Shown here: piece by piece, positions 25,339-34,346 of the stretch
How positions within the stretch are numbered: the first letter of the stretch is position 1
Layout: every line of letters starts with the position of its first letter
Assembly (NCBI RefSeq): GCF_000330885.1
Contig: NC_020059.1
Location: 2,779,001 to 2,843,000, forward strand
From: Rhizobium tropici CIAT 899
GTDB lineage: Bacteria; Pseudomonadota; Alphaproteobacteria; Rhizobiales; Rhizobiaceae
Direction: 5' to 3'
Length of the DNA stretch: 64,000 nt
Notes under the pieces: model-generated
The model's input: only the letters and a program-made list of their open reading frames with translations
Databases searched by the model: none
What the model was told of the DNA's origin: nothing
Made by a program: the position numbers and the translations under genes

Positions 25339-26550
25339 GTGATTCAATTTGCTCTCTTGTTCGGATTGGGCTTTCTGACGGCCGCTCTACTGGTCTTTCT
25401 CATAGCGCCGGCAATCCATCGCCGCATCGTCTGGTTCACCGAGAAACGTCTGAAGGCGACCATGCCCTTGAGCCCGCAGGAAGTGCGCGCGCAGAAGGAC
25501 ATGGCACGCGCGCTCTTCGCGGCCGAAAACGCGCGGACAGAACATGCTCTGACGCAGGAACGCGATAAGACCGTTGCGCTGCAGATTCAGAACGGCAAGC
25601 TTCAGCAGGAAGCAAGCCGTCTTTCCGCCGCAACCTCGGAATTACAGACACGCATCGACGATCTGGAGGTGGAAGCAGGCGAACTGCGCTCGCGCCTGCG
25701 CCATGAAGAGAGCTATATCAGCCAGCTGAAATCGAGCATCCACGCCGCCGAGCAGGCCAGCGCGGAGAAAGAAGCGGATATCGACAGCTTGCGCAAACGG
25801 ATGACGAAAATGGGTGCCGATGCCGATAATCTCAGGATCGATCTGGCAGCCCGCGAAACCGAAATCGAGAGCCTGAAGCTGCGCATCAACACATTGCGCG
25901 ACGAGCGCGATACGCTGCGCCAGGATCTGAATGCAGCAAACCTGCGCGCTACGGATGCCGAACAATCGCTGCGTCAGGAAAGCGACAAGAACAAGCGTCT
26001 CGAAGAACGGCTCAACCGCGAGATCGCCGGCAATGCCGACAAGGAAACCGCGATCGAACGCCACGCGCAGGACGTCGTCCGCCTCAGAGAGCGGCTGGAA
26101 GCAGCCATCAAGGAATCGAAGGAAGCCGGCAAGGCGCTGCGTTCAGCCGGCCTCACGCCGCCGAAGAAGACGGCAAGAACACCCAAACTCGCTGCCGCAT
26201 CGATAGTCGAGAGTAAGGCAGATGAACAGCGTGCCATAACCGAGCCGCCGCAGGCAATGGAACCGGAACGAACAGTGGAAGATGAAATCGCTCAGATGAC
26301 AGAAGAGGTTCGCAATCGGGCCGCCGCCTTGTCGGACCGCCTGCTGAAAGCCCGCACGCCGGCCCATGACGATGCCATGCGCGAGGAAATCGCCAAGATC
26401 GCCGCCAATATGGTCGCCCTGACCGCCCTCAAGGAAGGCGATGGCTCACCGATCTTCAATCTGCTGCCCAAGGATCGGGAGCCCGCCGAACCCGGCGCCC
26501 GCATCAGCCTCGCCGACCGCGTCGCCGCCATACTGCCGAAGCACCCCTAA
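25339..26550 (+). CDS. Membrane-anchored coiled-coil protein, function unknown
   Basis: 403 residues from a GTG at 25339. That start includes an N-terminal membrane helix (FALLFGLGFLTAALLVFLIA, 4-23); the first ATG lies beyond it. Residues about 55-270 are a long, charged coiled coil with heptads (LQTRIDDLEVEAGELRSRL, IESLKLRINTLRDERDTLRQDL). A basic and Pro-rich linker follows, then a helical C-terminal domain at 310-403. No family is recognised with certainty. The topology suggests an inner-membrane protein facing the cytoplasm. It follows eipA and its terminator; whether it shares a role in envelope organisation is only inference. Its TAA stop overlaps a palindromic repeat. Confidence 0.85.
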   Translation: MIQFALLFGLGFLTAALLVFLIAPAIHRRIVWFTEKRLKATMPLSPQEVRAQKDMARALFAAENARTEHALTQERDKTVALQIQNGKLQQEASRLSAATSELQTRIDDLEVEAGELRSRLRHEESYISQLKSSIHAAEQASAEKEADIDSLRKRMTKMGADADNLRIDLAARETEIESLKLRINTLRDERDTLRQDLNAANLRATDAEQSLRQESDKNKRLEERLNREIAGNADKETAIERHAQDVVRLRERLEAAIKESKEAGKALRSAGLTPPKKTARTPKLAAASIVESKADEQRAITEPPQAMEPERTVEDEIAQMTEEVRNRAAALSDRLLKARTPAHDDAMREEIAKIAANMVALTALKEGDGSPIFNLLPKDREPAEPGARISLADRVAAILPKHP

Positions 26551-26660
26551 AGCGCGTCGCGATCTTTCAGATTCACTTCCCACGCTTTAGGTCTTGATTT
26601 TGCGCATGTCGTTGTCGCAAAACCGCTGCACACTTTTGCGCGACATGCTCTGGGCTCTAA
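26549..26660. repeat. RIME1-like palindromic intergenic repeat, copy 2
   Basis: 112 nt with two palindromes. The first has AAAGCG at 26549 and CGCTTT at 26582 as closing arms. The second has GCATGTCG..CGCAAAA on the left and TTTTGCGCGACATGC on the right. Size and two-palindrome layout agree with the RIME1 element described in Rhizobium species. The leading TAA is also the stop codon of the upstream gene. Confidence 0.8.
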
Positions 26661-26672
26661 GGAGCAACCTGC

Positions 26673-27503
26673 TCAGATGCGCCCGTTCTTCGCGGCCATC
26701 TCGAAAAGGGCGATACCACTCGCCGTCGCGACATTGAGGCTGTCCAATCCCGGCGCCTGCGGAATCCGCACGCTGCCGAAGGCGGAGAGAATGCTTTCGG
26801 GCAAGCCATCCCCTTCCGTGCCGACCACGAGCGCCATGCGCTCCGAAGCGGGGACATCGCGAATATCCGAGGAGCCGCGCGGCGACAGGCCCCAGATTGC
26901 AAATCCGCGCTCGGCAAGCCCCGCAAGCAGTTGAATGCTGCTTGATTGCCTGCGATAGGGCACGGTGAGGATCGAGCCGACCGAAACCCGCAAAGCCTTG
27001 CGATAGAGCGGATCGCAACAGCTTTCGTCCAGCAGCACGGCAGCCGCGCCGAAGGCTGCGGCATTGCGGAACATCGAGCCCATATTGTCATGATTGGAAA
27101 TGCCGCAGCCGACGAGCACGAGCGATCGCTTTGGAAGGCGATCGAATAGACCGCTCATCCCATCTTCCGCTGTTCTACGCCCCAGCGCCAGAACACCGCG
27201 ATGGAGATGGAAGCCGACAATGCCGTCGAGCACCTCGGCTTCGGCGATATAGATCGGGACGTCCGATGGGAAGGTGTCGATGATATCGCTCAAGCCTGCT
27301 ACGCGGTTTTTGAGCAACAGCACTTTCTCAGCGAGGAATTCTCCGGCCGCCGCATGCACGCCGGCGAGAAGCCGCAGCACGACGGTCCCTTCCGCTATGA
27401 AGCGGTTCTCTCGACCCGTCAGATCGCGTTCGCGGATATTGCGGAATTCGGCGATACGCGGATCGTCGGGATGCGTAATCTCGATCAGCCGCTCACTCGC
27501 CAT
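26673..27503 (-). CDS. TrmH-family (SPOUT) RNA 2'-O-ribose methyltransferase
   Basis: 276 residues from the ATG at 27503. The N-terminal substrate-binding part begins with the segment DDPRIAEFRNIRERDL. The SPOUT motifs are visible: motif 1 in SNHDNMGSMFRNAAAFG, motif 2 in VVGTEGDGLPESIL and motif 3 in IPQAPGLDSLNVATASGIALFE. Such enzymes methylate ribose in rRNA or tRNA using S-adenosylmethionine and work as knotted dimers. The exact nucleotide is not predictable. It lies 10 nt after a small membrane protein gene on the same strand. The start was placed at the first ATG that fits the family and clears the preceding gene. Confidence 0.9.
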   Translation of the reverse strand: MASERLIEITHPDDPRIAEFRNIRERDLTGRENRFIAEGTVVLRLLAGVHAAAGEFLAEKVLLLKNRVAGLSDIIDTFPSDVPIYIAEAEVLDGIVGFHLHRGVLALGRRTAEDGMSGLFDRLPKRSLVLVGCGISNHDNMGSMFRNAAAFGAAAVLLDESCCDPLYRKALRVSVGSILTVPYRRQSSSIQLLAGLAERGFAIWGLSPRGSSDIRDVPASERMALVVGTEGDGLPESILSAFGSVRIPQAPGLDSLNVATASGIALFEMAAKNGRI

Positions 27504-27513
27504 CGTGACGCCG

Positions 27514-27891
27514 TCAGTTGGATAGCGATATGGTCGCCACGATGCGGCCGATACCGTAATCGAAGACGATGGCCTGGCGCTGGCCGCTGGCAAGCGTGCC
27601 GTAGAACAGCACCTGATTGCCCGACAGCGCCGCGGACTGCACCGTAAAGCCCGCCGGCAATAGAGCCGTCACAGCAAGCGGGGCATCGGACGGAATGCCG
27701 GACGCCACCTGGCCTGCAGGCTTGGCCGCCGGTTTCATCGTCTTGTAGACAACGGCGCCGAAGACGGCCATAAGGCTCACCACCATGACGGCCGCAGAGA
27801 CGATCTGCAGGCGGATCATCTTGCGTCGGACTTTCTCCAGGGCCGGATCGAGGGGCTTTTCCTCTTGATCGTCTGGCTCGAGATTCGTCAT
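27514..27891 (-). CDS. Small single-pass membrane protein, function unknown
   Basis: 125 residues from the ATG at 27891 (MTNLEPDDQEEKPLDP); longer frames overlap rluD and were rejected. One membrane helix lies at about 28-48 (IVSAAVMVVSLMAVFGAVVY). The soluble C-terminal part, probably periplasmic, ends with FDYGIGRIVATISLSN and contains LPAGFTVQSAALSGNQVLFYG. No known domain is recognised. It is divergent from the pseudouridine synthase gene and just upstream of the TrmH gene, so it may be cotranscribed with the latter. Confidence 0.8.
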   Translation of the reverse strand: MTNLEPDDQEEKPLDPALEKVRRKMIRLQIVSAAVMVVSLMAVFGAVVYKTMKPAAKPAGQVASGIPSDAPLAVTALLPAGFTVQSAALSGNQVLFYGTLASGQRQAIVFDYGIGRIVATISLSN

Positions 27892-27940
27892 CGATGCGTC
27901 CTTGCTTCCAGTAGAGCGCTTTGTGCGCCGGAGAATATGT

Positions 27941-28966
27941 TTGAGCGACCCCTTTAAAGAAGCCGCGGACAATAGAAAAGTCCTAACCGCCGATGAAAAT
28001 GCTGAAGGACGGCTCGATTCCTGGCTGACGGCCGAGATCGGCGAGGAATTTTCCCGCAGCCGCGTGCAAGGACTCATCAAGGAGGGCGCCGTTACGCTTG
28101 AGGGCGCTGCGGTGACAGACGCCAAACGCAAGGTGCGCCCCGGCGACGTCTATGAGATCACCCTACCCGAGCCGGAAGATCCGACACCGCAGGGCGAAGA
28201 TATCCCGCTCGACGTGCTCTACGAGGACGACGATGTCATCGTCATCTCCAAGCCGGCAGGGTTGGTTGTTCATCCCGGCGCCGGCAATTGGAGCGGAACA
28301 TTGGTCAACGCGCTGATCCATCATTGCGGCAACAGCCTTTCCGGCATCGGCGGCGTCCGCCGCCCTGGCATCGTACACCGGCTGGACAAGGATACGACCG
28401 GCGTCATGGTCGTCGCCAAGAACGATGTGGCCCACCGGCATCTCTCCCTGCAATTCGCCGATCACGGCCGCACGACCTCCCTGGAGCGTGCCTATCAGGC
28501 GATCGTCTGGGGACGTCCCCGCCAGCTCGTCGGCACTATCGATGCCCCTCTCGGCCGGTCGAGCAGCGACCGCACGCGCCGCGCCGTCAAGCGTCCGGAT
28601 TCGCAGGATGCCGACGAGGCGATCACGCATTACGAGGTGCTGGAGCGCTTTCACGAGACGCCGGACGCGACCGCGCTTGCCTCACTGATCGAGTGCCATC
28701 TGGAAACCGGCCGAACGCACCAGATCCGCGTGCACATGGCGCATATCGGCCACCCGCTGCTCGGCGACGCCGTTTACGGCGGTGGCTTCAAGACCAAGGC
28801 CAATCTCCTGCCGGAAGTCGCAAAACAGGCCGTCCATCGTTTCACGCGCCAGGCACTGCATGCCTATATGCTGCAATTCGAGCATCCCCGTACCGGCGAA
28901 GTCATGCATTTCGAGGCACCTTTGCCTGAGGATATGGAAGAACTGGCGGCGGCGCTCAGAGGATAG
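27941..28966 (+). CDS. RluA-family 23S rRNA pseudouridine synthase (RluD-like)
   Basis: 341 residues from a TTG at 27941. I chose that start because GGAG lies seven bases before it and the protein then begins LSDPFKEAADNRK like its relatives; a longer frame to 27902 is possible. An S4 RNA-binding domain occupies about 20-80 (EFSRSRVQGLIKEGAVTLEG). The catalytic motif HRLDKDTTGVMVVAK has D149 as the active-site aspartate. ETGRTHQIRVHMAHIGHPLLGD is the family's C-terminal motif. It converts uridine to pseudouridine in rRNA. RluD or RluC specificity is not decided. Confidence 0.9.
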   Translation: MSDPFKEAADNRKVLTADENAEGRLDSWLTAEIGEEFSRSRVQGLIKEGAVTLEGAAVTDAKRKVRPGDVYEITLPEPEDPTPQGEDIPLDVLYEDDDVIVISKPAGLVVHPGAGNWSGTLVNALIHHCGNSLSGIGGVRRPGIVHRLDKDTTGVMVVAKNDVAHRHLSLQFADHGRTTSLERAYQAIVWGRPRQLVGTIDAPLGRSSSDRTRRAVKRPDSQDADEAITHYEVLERFHETPDATALASLIECHLETGRTHQIRVHMAHIGHPLLGDAVYGGGFKTKANLLPEVAKQAVHRFTRQALHAYMLQFEHPRTGEVMHFEAPLPEDMEELAAALRG

Positions 28967-29332
28967 GCGCCGAACATCACAATGACTGGACGCCCGCCCC
29001 CTTCCGCCCTATAATATCGCGTATGAAGGACCGATGTCCGAGCGCCTGTGCTGACCGAAAACGCGACTGCGTTTGGGAGGTCGACATGGTTATGCCGCAT
29101 GGCGCTGGATTGTTCGGGAGGATAATCCCAAGGGCGATGTTCCGGCGAGACCTGCGGTCACGCCGAGATAACACTTGCGTGACCACATCCTTGAATCACC
29201 GTTTCGCCGTACTTATCTTTACATTGGTTAAGTGCGGGGTCCCAGGACCCGTACGCCTTGGTCCGCTTCGCAGAAGGCGTTCAAAATACGCCCCCAGAAG
29301 GAACCAAATCTCGAATAGGAGGGTGCAAGATC
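28967..29332. other. rpoH upstream region
   Basis: 366 nt without a convincing gene. A candidate heat-shock-type promoter is at 29190-29220. GGTCCCAGGACC at 29240-29251 is a perfect 12-bp palindrome 82 nt before the rpoH start, and AAGTGCGGGGTCC..GGACCCGTACGCC flank it. This may mark a leader structure controlling rpoH translation, but I cannot show it. Confidence 0.45.
29190..29220 (+). promoter_or_regulatory. Candidate sigma-32-type promoter of rpoH
   Basis: CTTG at 29190-29193 and CTTATCTTT at 29212-29220 are separated by 18 nt. This resembles the alphaproteobacterial heat-shock promoter pattern CTTG-N17/18-CYTATNT and would fit autoregulation. No experimental support. Confidence 0.3.
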
Positions 29333-30241
29333 ATGGCCCGTAATACCTTACCGTCCATCGCTGCCGGAGAAGCCGGCCTCAATCGTTATCTCGACGAGAT
29401 CCGCAAGTTCCCGATGCTGGAGCCGCAGGAAGAGTATATGCTCGCCAAGCGCTACGCGGAACATGCCGACCGTCAGGCTGCGCATAAGCTCGTCACCAGC
29501 CATCTGCGCCTCGTGGCGAAGATCGCTATGGGCTATCGCGGCTATGGCCTGCCGATCGGCGAAGTCGTGTCTGAAGGCAATGTCGGCCTGATGCAGGCCG
29601 TCAAGAAGTTCGACCCGGAACGCGGTTTCCGTTTAGCAACCTATGCCATGTGGTGGATCAAGGCCTCGATCCAGGAGTATATCCTGCGCTCGTGGTCGCT
29701 GGTGAAGATGGGCACGACGGCCAACCAGAAGCGCCTGTTCTTCAACCTGCGCCGCCTGAAGGGCCGCATCCAGGCCATCGACGACGGCGATTTGAAGCCG
29801 GAGCATGTCACCGAGATCGCCACCAAGCTGAACGTCTCGGAGGAGGAGGTCGTTTCGATGAACCGCCGCCTCTCCGGCGACGCTTCGCTGAACGCACCGA
29901 TCAAGGCTTCCGAAGGTGATTCCGGCCAGTGGCAGGACTGGCTCGTCGATGATCACGACAGCCAGGAAGACGTGCTGATCGAACAGGACGAGCTCGATAC
30001 CCGCCGCCGTATGCTGGCCCGCGCCATGGGCGTGCTGAACGACCGTGAACGCCGGATCTTCGAGGCACGCCGCCTCGCCGAGGAGCCGGTAACGCTGGAG
30101 GACCTGTCGTCCGAGTTCGACATCAGCCGCGAACGCGTACGCCAGATCGAGGTTCGCGCCTTCGAAAAGGTACAGGAAGCCGTGCAGAAGGATGCGCTGG
30201 AACGTGCCAAGGCGCTGCGCGTTGTCGAAGCAACAGCGTAA
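29333..30241 (+). CDS. rpoH: RNA polymerase sigma-32 factor RpoH
   Basis: 302 residues. The RpoH box, unique to heat-shock sigma factors, is at 132-140 (QKRLFFNLR). Region 2 has LVAKIAMGYRGYGLPIGEVVSEGNVGLMQAVKKFDPERGFR and TYAMWWIKASIQEYILRSWSLVK, which contacts the -10 element. Region 4.2 has LEDLSSEFDISRERVRQIEVRAFEKV. The start at 29333 is preceded by AGGAGG. Rhizobia often carry two rpoH copies; this one looks like the main RpoH1 type, but the copy number cannot be judged here. It directs transcription of chaperones and proteases under heat and oxidative stress. Confidence 0.96.
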   Translation: MARNTLPSIAAGEAGLNRYLDEIRKFPMLEPQEEYMLAKRYAEHADRQAAHKLVTSHLRLVAKIAMGYRGYGLPIGEVVSEGNVGLMQAVKKFDPERGFRLATYAMWWIKASIQEYILRSWSLVKMGTTANQKRLFFNLRRLKGRIQAIDDGDLKPEHVTEIATKLNVSEEEVVSMNRRLSGDASLNAPIKASEGDSGQWQDWLVDDHDSQEDVLIEQDELDTRRRMLARAMGVLNDRERRIFEARRLAEEPVTLEDLSSEFDISRERVRQIEVRAFEKVQEAVQKDALERAKALRVVEATA

Positions 30242-30274
30242 CGTTTCCTTCACAGAAGATTTTGACCGATAAAG

Positions 30275-30300
30275 AAAGGCGGGCCAAAAGCCCGCCTTTT
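30275..30300 (+). terminator. Terminator of rpoH
   Basis: AAAGGCGGGC-CAAAA-GCCCGCCTTTT, a 10-bp stem with a T-run, 33 nt after the stop. The symmetric A/T flanks may also terminate the converging gene on the minus strand. Confidence 0.92.
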
Positions 30301-30324
30301 CCATATCCATAGATGTCCGCCAGC

Positions 30325-32718
30325 TTACTGGCCGCTCGAGGCGACGCCGCCAAGCGCCTGCCACTCCGAAATCGCCTTGTTAAAGGCATCAGTTCCGGTC
30401 GGGCCTTTTTCCATAGTCAACAGCGCCCGGCGACCGTTACGATAGACCACCGGAATATCGATCCAGTTGCGGCTCTTCAACAGATCGAGATTGGTCTTGC
30501 GCGCATCCGGGAAATCGTTGAGCGCCACCATATAGACATCGTCGGTAACCTTGGCCGGAACCGCGATCAACGCATCGCCGCGATCCTGCTCGGTCGCCTT
30601 CAGTGCGACGCGCTGGACGTTGTCGATCGCCCCACCTTCGAAATTCGGCGGCACCTGGAAGGCAAGCTCGATCAGATGGCTGGCCGGCAGCGAGGAATCC
30701 GAGTTCCGCGAAACTGTGATCGTCGCGGTCAGGCCGCGATCCGGAACGGTAATGAGACCCTGCACCGAAGGCTCCGGCCGGCCATCGGCCCCCTTGCCTT
30801 CCTGCAGCGACCAGCTGACCGTGCCCTGGAAGGCCGTGGGCGACGTCTGGCCGAGGCGCTCCTCATAGAGGAAAACCTTCTGTCCGTCTGTTGCCGGAGC
30901 CGTCTGCTGCGTCACGGGCGGCGGCTGGTTGGCGGTCGCCTGTTGCTGCTGGTTGGCAGCGGGTGCCTGCTGATCCGTCGAGGCAGATGGCGTAACCGGT
31001 GCAGCGGTTGCGGGCGCCTGGGTCTGTGGAACAGCCGCGCCCGCATTGCTGGCGGCCGGCGGCGTTGCCGTCGCGGCAGGTGCCGCAGAGGCAACATTCT
31101 GTTCGGCTACGGACTTGCCTTCAACGACGCCGGGCTGCCCTGTTGGAGCGGGGCCTTTATCCTCTTCGGTACCATTCGCCAGGAGACGCTGCGTGAACTT
31201 CGTATTGACCGTATTCGGATCGCTGGCCAATGCTGCGGTATCCGTTTTGCCGGCACCGGCACCCGGCTGCTGAGCGGCCGTATTGGTCTGCTGGGGCGCG
31301 GTCGTCGGCTGGGCAGGGGCTGCAGCATTGCCGTTGTTCGGCGTATTGCTGCTGGCCGTATCCGAGGTCGAGGGTGCCGTCGCATTCATCGGTGCGGAAC
31401 TGACGAGCTTCGTCACCATATTGTTGAGTGCGTCGCGGTTCAGCCAAGCTGCGTAGCCACCGCCTCCAACGACGGCAAGGCCGACGAGCGTGACGATGAT
31501 ACCGGTAACATTGATCCGGCGACGCTTCGGCTCCATGCGGAAGCTGCGGCCCTGCAGCTTCGCCGCCATCGCCTGATCGAGATCGGGCGGAACGGCGGGG
31601 CCATCGCCACGGTCGTCTTCAGCGCGTTTGTCGAAGCCAGCAAGCTCCTTGAGTTCGCGCCAGCCGTCATTGGTTGCATCGGCTTCGGACGCCGCTTTCC
31701 TGGACGGATGCACATCCGCAAAGAGATCGACATCATCGAAGGCATTTTCGGGCATTTGCCGAGCTGGCTGCTGCGCGGGCTTGGAAGCCGCCGATGCCGG
31801 CTGCATTTCCTCGAAAACATCCGCGTCCCAGGTAAAGCCCGTGTTGACGGCGGGTGCCTTGGAATTGACCGGACCTTCGACCGGTTGGCCAAATGGCGCT
31901 TCCGTAAAAGCTGCGGCCGGCATGACCGGGTCGGTATGACGGGCCGTCTCCGGTTCGGGCGCGGTGTGGGAGGCAGGCGCATCCACTTCCGCCCAGATCT
32001 GCTCGACCTGGCTTATGACATCGTCAACCGGCTTTGGCGGCACATGCGGCGCGGTTGCTGCAGCGACTGCCGGCGCTTCTTCCACATGGTGCGGCTCCGC
32101 ATGCTGTTGCGGCTCTTCCCAGTTTCTCTGCGGCTCCTCATGGTAAACCGGCTCAGGGGCCGGTTCCTCGTGAGCCTCGGCATGATGTTCCGCGCCGGCA
32201 TGCTCGGCAGCCGGAGCAAAAGGCTCGTCTGACGGCTGCGGCTCGCCCCATTCCTTGACGGGCTGGTGTTCCTGCGCATGACCCTCTTCGACGTGCGCGG
32301 CCGGTGCCTCATAAGCCGGCTCTTCCTCGACCGGACCAACGGCGTCCGGCTCCTCATGGGCATGAACCTCGGCCGATGCCGGCTCTTCCTCATGCGGCTC
32401 GGCATGGGCTTCCTCAGGCTCATGATGGTCGTGAGCGGGCTCGGAAGCGACTTCTTCGTGCAGCGCAGGCGCTTCCGCAACCGGCGGCTCCTCGCTACCC
32501 GGCAAAGCCTCGGCATGTTCGGCCTCGACCTCGACGATCGCTGCCTCAAGCTTGTCGAGCTGGCGGCGCAGCATTTCCTCGGGCGGACGCGGCTTCATGC
32601 TCTCGAGCTGCCGTTGCACGGCACCGCGAGCTCGATCGTAAACCTTGACCCGCATTTCGGGAGTATTGTCCGTCAGGCCGTCAACGGCCCGTCGAATAAC
32701 TGCTACAAAATCCGCCAT
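30325..32718 (-). CDS. Large acidic His/Glu/Pro-rich membrane protein, function unknown
   Basis: 797 residues. The N-terminal 60 residues are a helical segment (DFVAVIRRAVDGLTDNTPEMRVKVYDRARG). Residues about 65-230 are low-complexity, very rich in Glu, His, Ala and Pro. After a linker with short conserved blocks (FDDVDLFADVHPS, GWRELKELAGF) a membrane helix lies near 403-425 (INVTGIIVTLVGLAVVGGGGYAA). Then come 180 residues rich in Ala, Gln, Pro and Thr and a folded C-terminal domain (about 620-790: VFLYEERLGQTSPTAFQGTVSW, VALKATEQDRGDALIAVPAKV). I recognise it only as a conserved rhizobial hypothetical. The C-terminal domain is probably periplasmic. It lies between rpoH and purA. Confidence 0.9.
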   Translation of the reverse strand: MADFVAVIRRAVDGLTDNTPEMRVKVYDRARGAVQRQLESMKPRPPEEMLRRQLDKLEAAIVEVEAEHAEALPGSEEPPVAEAPALHEEVASEPAHDHHEPEEAHAEPHEEEPASAEVHAHEEPDAVGPVEEEPAYEAPAAHVEEGHAQEHQPVKEWGEPQPSDEPFAPAAEHAGAEHHAEAHEEPAPEPVYHEEPQRNWEEPQQHAEPHHVEEAPAVAAATAPHVPPKPVDDVISQVEQIWAEVDAPASHTAPEPETARHTDPVMPAAAFTEAPFGQPVEGPVNSKAPAVNTGFTWDADVFEEMQPASAASKPAQQPARQMPENAFDDVDLFADVHPSRKAASEADATNDGWRELKELAGFDKRAEDDRGDGPAVPPDLDQAMAAKLQGRSFRMEPKRRRINVTGIIVTLVGLAVVGGGGYAAWLNRDALNNMVTKLVSSAPMNATAPSTSDTASSNTPNNGNAAAPAQPTTAPQQTNTAAQQPGAGAGKTDTAALASDPNTVNTKFTQRLLANGTEEDKGPAPTGQPGVVEGKSVAEQNVASAAPAATATPPAASNAGAAVPQTQAPATAAPVTPSASTDQQAPAANQQQQATANQPPPVTQQTAPATDGQKVFLYEERLGQTSPTAFQGTVSWSLQEGKGADGRPEPSVQGLITVPDRGLTATITVSRNSDSSLPASHLIELAFQVPPNFEGGAIDNVQRVALKATEQDRGDALIAVPAKVTDDVYMVALNDFPDARKTNLDLLKSRNWIDIPVVYRNGRRALLTMEKGPTGTDAFNKAISEWQALGGVASSGQ

Positions 32719-32779
32719 CAGTACTTTCTCATGATGCCCGGTGTGCAGCCGGGCCGGGATTCGTCATAGATACGCAACT

Positions 32780-34075
32780 CTAGCCCTCAAAGGGGTCGGT
32801 CACAAGTATGGTGTCCTCGCGCTCCGGACTGGTCGAAAGCAGCGCCACAGGCGCGCCGATCAGCTCTTCCACCTGACGGACATATTTGATCGCCTGCGCC
32901 GGCAGATCGGCCCACTTGCGGGCGCCGACAGTCGATTCCTTCCAGCCCTCGAGCGTGATGTAGACCGGTTCGACGCGGGCCTGCGCTGCCTGGCTTGCCG
33001 GCAGATAATCGATTTCCTTGCCGTCCAGCTTGTAACCAACGCAGATCTTCAGCTCGTCCAGGCCGTCGAGCACGTCGAGCTTGGTAAGCGCAATGCCGGT
33101 AATACCGGAAGTCTTGACGGTCTGGCGCACCAGTACGGCATCGAACCAACCGCAGCGGCGCGGACGGCCGGTATTGACGCCCACTTCGCGGCCGACGGTC
33201 GACAGATGCTTGCCGATCTCGTCATGCAGTTCGCAGGGGAACGGTCCCTCGCCGACGCGGGTCGTATAGGCCTTGGTGATACCAAGCACATAGCCGAGCG
33301 CCGTCGGGCCGAGGCCCGAGCCGGCAGCGGCCTGACCGGCGACCGTGTTGGACGAGGTCACGAACGGATAGGTGCCGTGATCATTGTCCAGGAGAGCACC
33401 CTGCGCGCCTTCGAAAAGGATGCGGGCACCAGCCTTGCGCTGCTCGTCGAGCAAACGCCAGACCTGATCGATATAGGGAAGAATATGCTCCGTAACAGAG
33501 CTCAGTTCCTCGTGCAGGGCGTCAAAGGAGATTTCGTCGACGCCCATGCCGCGGCGCAGCGCGTTGTGATGCGTCAGCAGCCGGTCGATCTTGGCAGGCA
33601 GCGTTTCCGGTTCGGCAAGGTCGATGACGCGAATGGCGCGGCGACCGACCTTGTCCTCATAGGCCGGGCCAATGCCGCGGCGCGTCGTGCCGATCTTCGT
33701 ACCGCTATTGGAAGCAGCGTCTTCGCGCATGGCATCGAGATCGCGGTGCAGCGACAGGATCAGCGGCGCGTTTTCGGCAATACGCAGCACGTCGGGGGTA
33801 ACGGCAACGCCCTGGGCGCGCAGCTTTTCGACTTCGGCGACGAAGTGATGGGGATCGACGACCACGCCGTTGCCGATGACGCTGAGCTTGCCGCGCACGA
33901 GCCCGGAGGGCAGCAGCGCAAGCTTGTAGCTGACACCGTCGACAACAAGCGTATGACCGGCATTATGACCGCCCTGAAAGCGTACAATCACATCGGCGCG
34001 TTCCGAAAGCCAGTCGACAATCTTGCCCTTGCCTTCGTCACCCCATTGCGAGCCGATCACTACAACATTCGTCAT
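32780..34075 (-). CDS. purA: Adenylosuccinate synthetase
   Basis: 431 residues, the usual length. The GTP-binding loop GDEGKGK is at 12-18 with catalytic D13, and H41 is in [26 protein letters not shown] and [24 protein letters not shown] are classic PurA motifs. It catalyses the GTP-dependent joining of IMP and aspartate, the first step from IMP to AMP, in the cytoplasm. The gene is monocistronic, 61 nt after the start side of the His/Glu-rich protein gene on the same strand. Confidence 0.98.
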   Translation of the reverse strand: MTNVVVIGSQWGDEGKGKIVDWLSERADVIVRFQGGHNAGHTLVVDGVSYKLALLPSGLVRGKLSVIGNGVVVDPHHFVAEVEKLRAQGVAVTPDVLRIAENAPLILSLHRDLDAMREDAASNSGTKIGTTRRGIGPAYEDKVGRRAIRVIDLAEPETLPAKIDRLLTHHNALRRGMGVDEISFDALHEELSSVTEHILPYIDQVWRLLDEQRKAGARILFEGAQGALLDNDHGTYPFVTSSNTVAGQAAAGSGLGPTALGYVLGITKAYTTRVGEGPFPCELHDEIGKHLSTVGREVGVNTGRPRRCGWFDAVLVRQTVKTSGITGIALTKLDVLDGLDELKICVGYKLDGKEIDYLPASQAAQARVEPVYITLEGWKESTVGARKWADLPAQAIKYVRQVEELIGAPVALLSTSPEREDTILVTDPFEG

Positions 34076-34346
34076 TTATCCAATCCCGCTTCCTGCGCGC
34101 GGCGGCGCGCCTTGCTCAAACCCGCGCATCTATAAAGCTTTGTTTTTGGGAAAGCGACCCTGTTGTCTCAGGAGATTCCGCTTTTTGCATGACGAATCAG
34201 CGCCTCCAACAGGATTTTTCCCCTGTCGCAGTCCCGCGGCCTTTCAACAGCCCTCTCTAGGGACGATCCTCGCTCATCAAAAACCCAGGTTACCCAGCAG
34301 GGCAACGCCATCGTTAAGGCCTCGCGCGGCGCTGGATCAAGAGCAG

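Noticed and set aside
30313..32232. 639-codon plus-strand frame
   Set aside because: It is the mirror of the low-complexity membrane protein gene and encodes an Arg/Gly-rich sequence with no family.
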